Assembly: GCF_015355755.1 (NCBI RefSeq)
Contig: NZ_JACVEE010000006.1
Coordinates: forward strand, 186,001 to 250,000
Direction of reading: 5' to 3'
Length of the DNA: 64,000 nt
Source of the DNA: Nocardia sp. XZ_19_385
Lineage (GTDB): Bacteria > Actinomycetota > Actinomycetes > Mycobacteriales > Mycobacteriaceae
In this document: piece after piece, positions 62,825-64,000 of the stretch
Numbering within the stretch: the first letter of the stretch is position 1
Layout of the letters: each line of letters starts with the position of its first letter
Position numbers and translations under genes: made by a program
Notes under the pieces: generated by a model
What the model was told of the DNA's origin: nothing
The model's database searches: none
What the model saw: only the letters and a program-made list of their open reading frames with translations

Positions 62825-64000
62825 CTAGGCACTGACCGGCGCAAGCAGCGGCAACGCTTCGAGTGCCGCACCGAGGTCGCGCACTGCCGCGGGATCGGTC
62901 AGCGACAAGCCGGTCAGTTCCTCGATGCGCCGCAGCCGGTAACGGACGGAGTTCGCGTGCAGGTACAGGCGTGCGCCGGTCGCGGCGGCGGAACCGCCTG
63001 CACTGAACCAGGTTTCGAGCGTTTCCAGAAGTCTGGTTCGCTCCTCGTAGGGCAGCGCGAGTACCGGGCCGAGCCGGACGCGAACCATGCGTTCGGCTTC
63101 AGCGGGTGCCGCCGCGACGAGCATCGCGAGCGGGTTGTCGTCGAAACGGGCGACGCCGGTCGGTCGGGTGCCGAGCCCGCGCAGCGCGAGGCGGGCGAAA
63201 TGCAGGGCTTGCGGCGTCTCGGTAAGCGCGTCGTAGTGCGGGCTCACCCCGACTCGGGTTCGATGTTTGCGAAGTGCGCCGAGCGCCAAGGCATCTCGCG
63301 CCTCCGGTAGCGACAGCACGCCGATCTGCTGGTCCGGCAGTAGTCGCCAGGCGGAGGTGATCTGCGCGCTGCGCAGCGCCGACTCGATGCCGGGTAGTGC
63401 CTCGCGACCCGCGGCGGGAACGTCGGCGGCCACCACCACATAGCGGCCATTAGGTGGCAGGCCGAGAATCCGGGTGGCCTCCCCGAGCGTGGCGGGGTCG
63501 GCGATGACGCCGGTGAACAACGCTTCCACCAGCACCGAGCGTTCGTGCTCGCGCTGCAGCATCAGTTCCGAGCTCATCTCCCGATAGGCCGCCGCGACGG
63601 CGACGGCGTACTCCCCCGACAGCGCCCACACCTCCGCGGCCAGGTCGACCAGCATCGCGTCGGTGACCGCCGGATGGCGGCGGGCTTCGGTGACCAGTTC
63701 CGACCACAGGTATTCGAACCCGATCTGGAAGGCGTGCAAGGTTTCCGCCAGCGGCACGCCCTGTTGCGCGCGCAGTCGCCCGGTTTCCCGGGCCGATTCG
63801 GGATCCGACGGCACCGCCGAAGTGAACTGCCGCACCATCAGGGTGAGGTTGCGGGCGCAGGAGACGCGGATCGACTCGAACGGCACCTGGGTCTCGTTGC
63901 GGTAGGTGTCGAGTTCGACGAGGAACCGCCGGGCCAAGTGCAAAGCCAGGCTGTCGATGCGCTCCAGCAGCACCGTACTGATCACCGCCGGCAGCGTTGT
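62825..64000 (-). CDS. PucR/CdaR-family regulator, probably truncated at the window edge
   Basis: A regulator with a helical N-terminal region (FLVELDTYRNETQVPFESIR, ETLHAFQIGFEYLWSELVTEA), a GGDEF-like middle domain (VVVAADVPAAGREALPG), and the C-terminal PucR helix-turn-helix (YLHANSVRYRLRRIEELTG, residues about 350-370). A GTG at 63985 would start a 386-residue protein, but the frame is open to base 64000, so the true start may be beyond the window. Purine-catabolism regulation is the founding role of PucR; the xdh genes are 44 kb away, so a link is speculative. Confidence 0.83.
   Translation of the reverse strand, partial: TTLPAVISTVLLERIDSLALHLARRFLVELDTYRNETQVPFESIRVSCARNLTLMVRQFTSAVPSDPESARETGRLRAQQGVPLAETLHAFQIGFEYLWSELVTEARRHPAVTDAMLVDLAAEVWALSGEYAVAVAAAYREMSSELMLQREHERSVLVEALFTGVIADPATLGEATRILGLPPNGRYVVVAADVPAAGREALPGIESALRSAQITSAWRLLPDQQIGVLSLPEARDALALGALRKHRTRVGVSPHYDALTETPQALHFARLALRGLGTRPTGVARFDDNPLAMLVAAAPAEAERMVRVRLGPVLALPYEERTRLLETLETWFSAGGSAAATGARLYLHANSVRYRLRRIEELTGLSLTDPAAVRDLGAALEALPLLAPVSA

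Overview
The window is high-GC actinobacterial DNA, most likely from a mycolic-acid-containing Nocardia or close relative (inference). The evidence is an EspC-type type VII secretion substrate, a DUF222/HNH (13E12-type) protein, a ChoD-type sterol oxidase, an F420-type deazaflavin oxidoreductase, a very large single-chain acyl-CoA carboxylase, many GTG and TTG starts, and start codons with no leader. I recognise no rRNA, tRNA, insertion sequence, prophage or CRISPR array.

Layout. 0-5.3 kb: the end of an acyl-CoA carboxylase beta subunit, then a compact photoprotection cluster of photolyase, lipocalin, a MerR regulator with a B12-binding domain (CarH/LitR type) and an SDR-DUF2867 protein. Pairs of 11-bp direct repeats precede the photolyase and the lipocalin. 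5.5-8.1 kb: three minus-strand genes of ESX flavour (EspC-like substrate, an 11-residue-repeat protein, a membrane-anchored protein) with no secretion machinery. 8.1-13.1 kb: a 1-kb gene-free stretch, an HNH protein, a methyltransferase, a GNAT protein and several minisatellite-like repeats. 13.2-19.7 kb: a DJ-1/PfpI protein and purine catabolism, with guanine deaminase divergent from a three-gene xanthine dehydrogenase operon. 19.7-25.9 kb: a two-component system divergent from a serine hydrolase, a conserved unknown, and an SRPBCC/acyl-CoA ligase fusion.

26-33.9 kb: a sterol oxidase and a GMC alcohol oxidase-aldehyde dehydrogenase-acyl-CoA ligase operon with a divergent AraC regulator. 33.9-41 kb: a Tat-exported alkylsulfatase-like lipoprotein and a redox operon (PF10118-type hydrolase, ferredoxin-type reductase, flavin monooxygenase, SDR). 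A TetR gene at its far end shares a 25-bp operator with the operon promoter. 41-47.8 kb: a single-chain biotin carboxylase of about 1820 residues and an acyl-CoA dehydrogenase. 48-64 kb: an accessory-type mix of hydrolases, TetR, MerR, GlxA and PucR regulators, an MFS pump, an SUMF1-domain protein, an R2K-type ATP-grasp protein, a class-A-like serine hydrolase and a deazaflavin oxidoreductase.

How it fits together. Much of the window is lipid metabolism: alcohol to aldehyde to acid to acyl-CoA, alkyl sulfate cleavage, acyl-CoA carboxylation and sterol oxidation. Smaller modules serve light response and purine salvage/degradation. A recurrent oddity is that intergenic regions, especially between convergent genes, carry short tandem or partial duplications of neighbouring gene 3' ends.
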